NCBI GenBank assembly: GCA_945643635.1
Contig: CALZFC010000005.1
Coordinates: 3,353,501 to 3,417,500 of the forward strand
DNA from: Allodiplogaster sudhausi
Taxonomy: Eukaryota > Nematoda > Chromadorea > Rhabditida > Diplogasteridae
Direction of reading: 5' to 3'
DNA length: 64,000 nt
Both the position numbers and the translations under genes were made by a program. Each line of letters starts with the position of its first letter. Positions within the stretch are counted from its first letter, which is position 1. The notes under the pieces are model-generated. The model saw nothing but the letters and a program-made list of their open reading frames with translations. It was not told where the DNA came from and made no database searches. Of the stretch, positions 60,940 to 64,000 are shown in pieces.

Positions 60940-61945
60940 TTATGCAAGTCCAACCAGATGGCTCTCTAGCACCTCGAGTCTCTTGGTTCGTCTGCGCGTG
61001 CTTCCCTTGCCGTCTCCCATGGTCTCGGGATGGCTGCCGCCCCCCGCACTGCTGATCATTGCCATCACATCCTTTCCCTTGGCCGACTTCTCTTTGATGC
61101 TGTCTTCGATCACCACAGGAGTGGCTTCTGAAATTATAAAGGGGATGCTATTTATAGTGCTCTTCTATGGCTAGAAATGAATGGTGTAATGAACCTGAAA
61201 GGTGATTCCCAGCAATGCTGCCATGAGAGAGAGAGGAGGAGAGAGCGGTCGGCATTGTAATCTCGTCAATGACGAGGTTTTCAATGCCATTGCCAAATGG
61301 CTCTGGTGGTTCTTGGCGGTCTGAGGAAGCAGTTTCCTCGCCTGAGTCCAAACCTGGCGGAGGAGCTTTCCCTGCCATCTCCATGAAGCCAGGAACCGTG
61401 AGTTCTGTAAGATGACAGCTTTCTTTAGTTGTTTCAGCTGTCATTGTGAATGGAAGGAGGCAGACCTACCTTTGGGGAAGAGAGGCTCCCCATGGAGTGC
61501 CTCCTCGTCGAGGGGAACAGCCACAATGTCCACTGGTTCGATGACATGCATGGGCAGCGGACGTGCTCGGTAGATCATGTTGTCAGGGAAAGGGTTGGAA
61601 GGGTTGCCCTCAGGGGGATAGAAGGGCGAGATGCCCAGACGGGAAGCCGTTCCCTCCTTCCCGATCACGGGGATCTTTCCAATGAATGGCAAATTGTCAT
61701 AGGACAAGTCGACGTACGAATATGGAGCTGAAGATTAGGCTTCTCTTTCTTGCGTACAAAGAAATGCAGCGAATAATGGTCTTACCAAAAACGCCAAGTC
61801 CTGGGCCATAGGCAGTGAGAGAATCGACGAACTGTTTGGCCATGAAGAAGTCTTTGTTCGAGAGAAAGGACATCTCTGATTCTTCTTGGCACCTTGCAGA
61901 CAATATGATCGCACAAAATGCGAGTAATCTTGATCGAAAACTCAT
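60940..61945 (-). CDS. small secreted proline-rich protein, function unknown
   Basis: Four exons, 61945-61786, 61727-61470, 61404-61195 and 61127-60940, join in phase to about 271 aa. It starts with a signal peptide (MSFRSRLLAFCAIILSARCQ). The body is rich in Pro, Gly and acidic residues (SPFYPPEGNPSNPFPDNMIY, GKAPPPGLDSGEE) without cysteine pairs or a catalytic motif. The C-terminal part has a basic RRRTKR, which could be a furin-type cleavage site, followed by LEVLESHLVGLA-stop. Not recognised as a known family; it may be a nematode-specific secreted protein. It is convergent with CstF-50. Confidence 0.7.
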
Positions 61946-62284
61946 GGCTGAAAAAATAGCTTTATCATTTTACATTTATTGCTTTGAACGCGAGCTGATC
62001 GAAATGTTTGAACGGGAAGTATTGTTCTGAATTAGAACATGGAAATGGAGAGTACAAGAGAAGACTCTCGGCATGGGAGGGTGACGGGATTGTTAGCTGC
62101 CACTGACGACAGGGATTGCAATGAGGAGGAGGGGGAGGGAGTCGCGCTAATCGTTAGGAAGTAAGAGGAGAGGGAACAGGAGAGGGACTGGGAAACAGCA
62201 CCATCTCTCCTCTCTTTCTCTCATTCGCGGCCTAGGGCCAGGATAAGAAATGTCCCGCGAAGGGATGCTTCTTTGGAGTCAGCT

Positions 62285-62390
62285 GAGAGAAAGAAAGAAA
62301 GCGAGAGAGAGAGAGAAAGAAAGAGAGAGAGAGAGAGAGAGGGGAGAGAGGAAGAAAGAGAGAGACAGAGAGAACGAGAGAGAGAGAGAA
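62285..62390. repeat. (GA)n tract
   Basis: GA-rich; further tracts at 62655-62680 and 62830-62880 (GA) and 63397-63520 (CT with a TCTTCTCTTCTC section). From 62000 to 63750 no gene is seen. Confidence 0.9.
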
Positions 62391-62834
62391 ATGCTCAGAT
62401 CAAGTTTTGGCTGCTGGTTGCTACGGGTATTCGAGTAGCTGTCTTCATCTGGATTCTGAGTAAGAGCTCTATGGTCTTGAAGGGAGCTTCCAGAGAAGTA
62501 TGAACGATCTTGGGATTATCACGAGTAATTACACTTGATTTCGAATTTTTATTGCCAAGGGAGACTAGTTGTAAAATTGGAGTAGTTGAGGAAAGCTTAG
62601 GACTGCGACAGGACGCGAGGAAGATAAGAGGAGAGCTAGGAATAAGAGGGAAAAAAGTAGAGAGAGAGAGAGAGAAAACAAAGAATGTAAATGAAATACT
62701 TTGATAGTTCTTGTTGCTGTGAACGGCAAAAGTCGGTGTAAACACTTTGAAAATATTGAGAGTTAATTCCAGAAATATGGTCGGACTTTGCGCGGTTGTG
62801 TGAGGGCGTAAATGGAGGGTTTGGGTGTGAAGAA

Positions 62835-62865
<31 letters not shown>

Positions 62866-63393
62866 GAGAGAGAGTGAGGAAAGAGTAGGAGAGACCATTT
62901 ACAAACACCTCAACACCGGTTTGCTACTCCTCTCAGCTCCTTTTCTGGTTGTTCAAAGAAATGTATAAATGCTCGTTGTATCTAAAAATTGCAAAGTTGA
63001 TATTTATAATTAAGTGTAGACTAAATTGAATGCAGAACAAATTATTGCTGGTACCGAGAGAATATCCATCACTTATGACTATTACCACTATGATCCGTGC
63101 CCTAGGGTCTGGAGGCCGAAACCAGTAACCAGGCATGGTTGAGCAGGTCAAATACAAGCCACTGGGTGTCAATGATCCGAAGCCGGAAACAGGTTGAACT
63201 CTCTGGATGAGGGTGTGCGAAGAGAGCAGGGAATATGACGCAGGCAATCACTGGGATGCGACATCGAATCGAGAGCGCCACGGCTTAAGGGGGGAATAAC
63301 AACATGGCTGACGTGTCGGATGACAGTCCCGTGGATGGGATGAGCGGAGCTGCGTGGTGTGCTGGAAGGAGGGAGAGAGTGTCACCTCCGGGA

Positions 63394-63432
<39 letters not shown>

Positions 63433-63759
63433 TCTCTTCTCTTCTCTTCTCTTTCTGTCTCTCTCTTTCTCTCTCTCCTCCTCTCTCTCTCCACTTCTCT
63501 CTCTCTCTCATCCCGTTATTGACCAAGTGGCCGAACAAATTCCGTCTCCGGAAAGTGTGGACTCGGCCTCCCCTCTCCCGCGTTCTCTTGCTGTTTTTTC
63601 ATACCACTTCTCTAGCTTCTGCTCTATTCTCGCTTCTCTTTTACGCAGGGCCATACATATCTATGTTTTAATATGGAGATTTGGTGGAACGGTGGCTAAG
63701 AGGATGCTTCGATTGCGTTCCATTTGTTTGCCAACAGTGGGTAAGCGATGAGTTCTGAT

Positions 63760-64000
63760 CAGAGGTGTCAACGGGCCCAAAATTTTTGGGCCAGCCCTGC
63801 CCTGAGGGCCCAAAGTCTCGGCCTTGCCTGCCCGGAAATTTCCGGGCCTTGTAATTTTGGGCTCTGCCCTGCCCGGCCCGGCCCTTGGGCCCGTTTGAGC
63901 CCGATTTTCAAAATCCGAAAAGAAATTTTTTTTTTAGAAAAATTGGTGTTATGTTAATGTGCACAGTTTGAGTGAAATGCAAAGCAAAATATGTTGCCCC
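63760..64000 (+). mobile_element. possible hAT-type element end, cut by window edge
   Basis: Sequence opens with CAGAGGTGTCAACGGGCCCA and continues with nested GGGCC and CCCGG repeats (GCCCGGCCCGGCCCTTGGGC). CAGRGGTGTCAA followed by GGCC-rich subterminal repeats is the look of many hAT-superfamily ends. The other end and any transposase would lie beyond the window, so this rests on the terminus alone. Confidence 0.4.

Noticed and set aside
62933..63247. Frame starting MPASYSLLSSHTLIQRVQPV
   Set aside because: Isolated, flanked by CT/GA tracts, with no homology or splice evidence.

Overview
The window is nuclear DNA of a nematode, most likely a rhabditid or diplogastrid. Three things point there: two nematode-type UDP-glucuronosyltransferases, genes split by many very short introns (about 42-160 nt), and a CstF-77 / RPL26 / CstF-50 gene cluster that I recall also sits together in C. 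elegans (cosmid F28C6). The species cannot be named from the sequence. All identifications rest on reading conserved motifs and splice-phase agreement; no searches were run.

Layout. 1-5 kb: (GA)n satellite, then a minus-strand coiled-coil gene (968-4872) with a hairpin element in an intron. 5-25 kb: a gene-poor stretch dominated by (GA)n/(CT)n tracts, GA-derived minisatellites and three large inverted-repeat elements (6998-9817, 18022-18809, 23078-24227). A compact minus-strand promoter-like block (CCAAT, GC boxes, TATA) lies at 17.43-17.52 kb with no convincing gene behind it. 25.3-29.5 kb: a complete PIF/Harbinger transposon with 3-bp target duplication, intact transposase and Myb/MADF partner, which also carries a decayed piece of the ribosomal protein gene RPS23. 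29.8-31.7 kb: an ammonium transporter lacking a recognisable N-terminal third.

32.9-39.2 kb: a 17-exon TTC39-family gene (plus strand) whose fourth intron (3.5 kb) holds two LAPTM-like membrane protein genes on the opposite strand. 40.0-43.0 kb: UGT gene A (minus). 44.3-46.8 kb: a C2H2 zinc-finger gene (minus). 48.35-51.5 kb: UGT gene B (plus). 52.0-60.4 kb: CstF-77 (suf-1 type, minus), RPL26 (minus) and CstF-50 (cpf-1 type, plus). 60.9-61.9 kb: a small secreted proline-rich protein (minus). 62-64 kb: GA/CT tracts and, at the extreme right edge, what looks like a hAT-type transposon end.

Functional links. CstF-77 and CstF-50 are two of the three subunits of the cleavage stimulation factor for mRNA 3' ends and sit on either side of RPL26; RPL26 and CstF-50 are divergent with about 360 bp between start codons. 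The two UGTs are detoxification enzymes facing away from each other around the zinc-finger gene. Purine/pyrimidine microsatellites occur inside introns of the Harbinger transposase, TTC39, both UGTs and the zinc-finger gene as well as in the gene-poor half, so they are a genome-wide habit rather than a local satellite.
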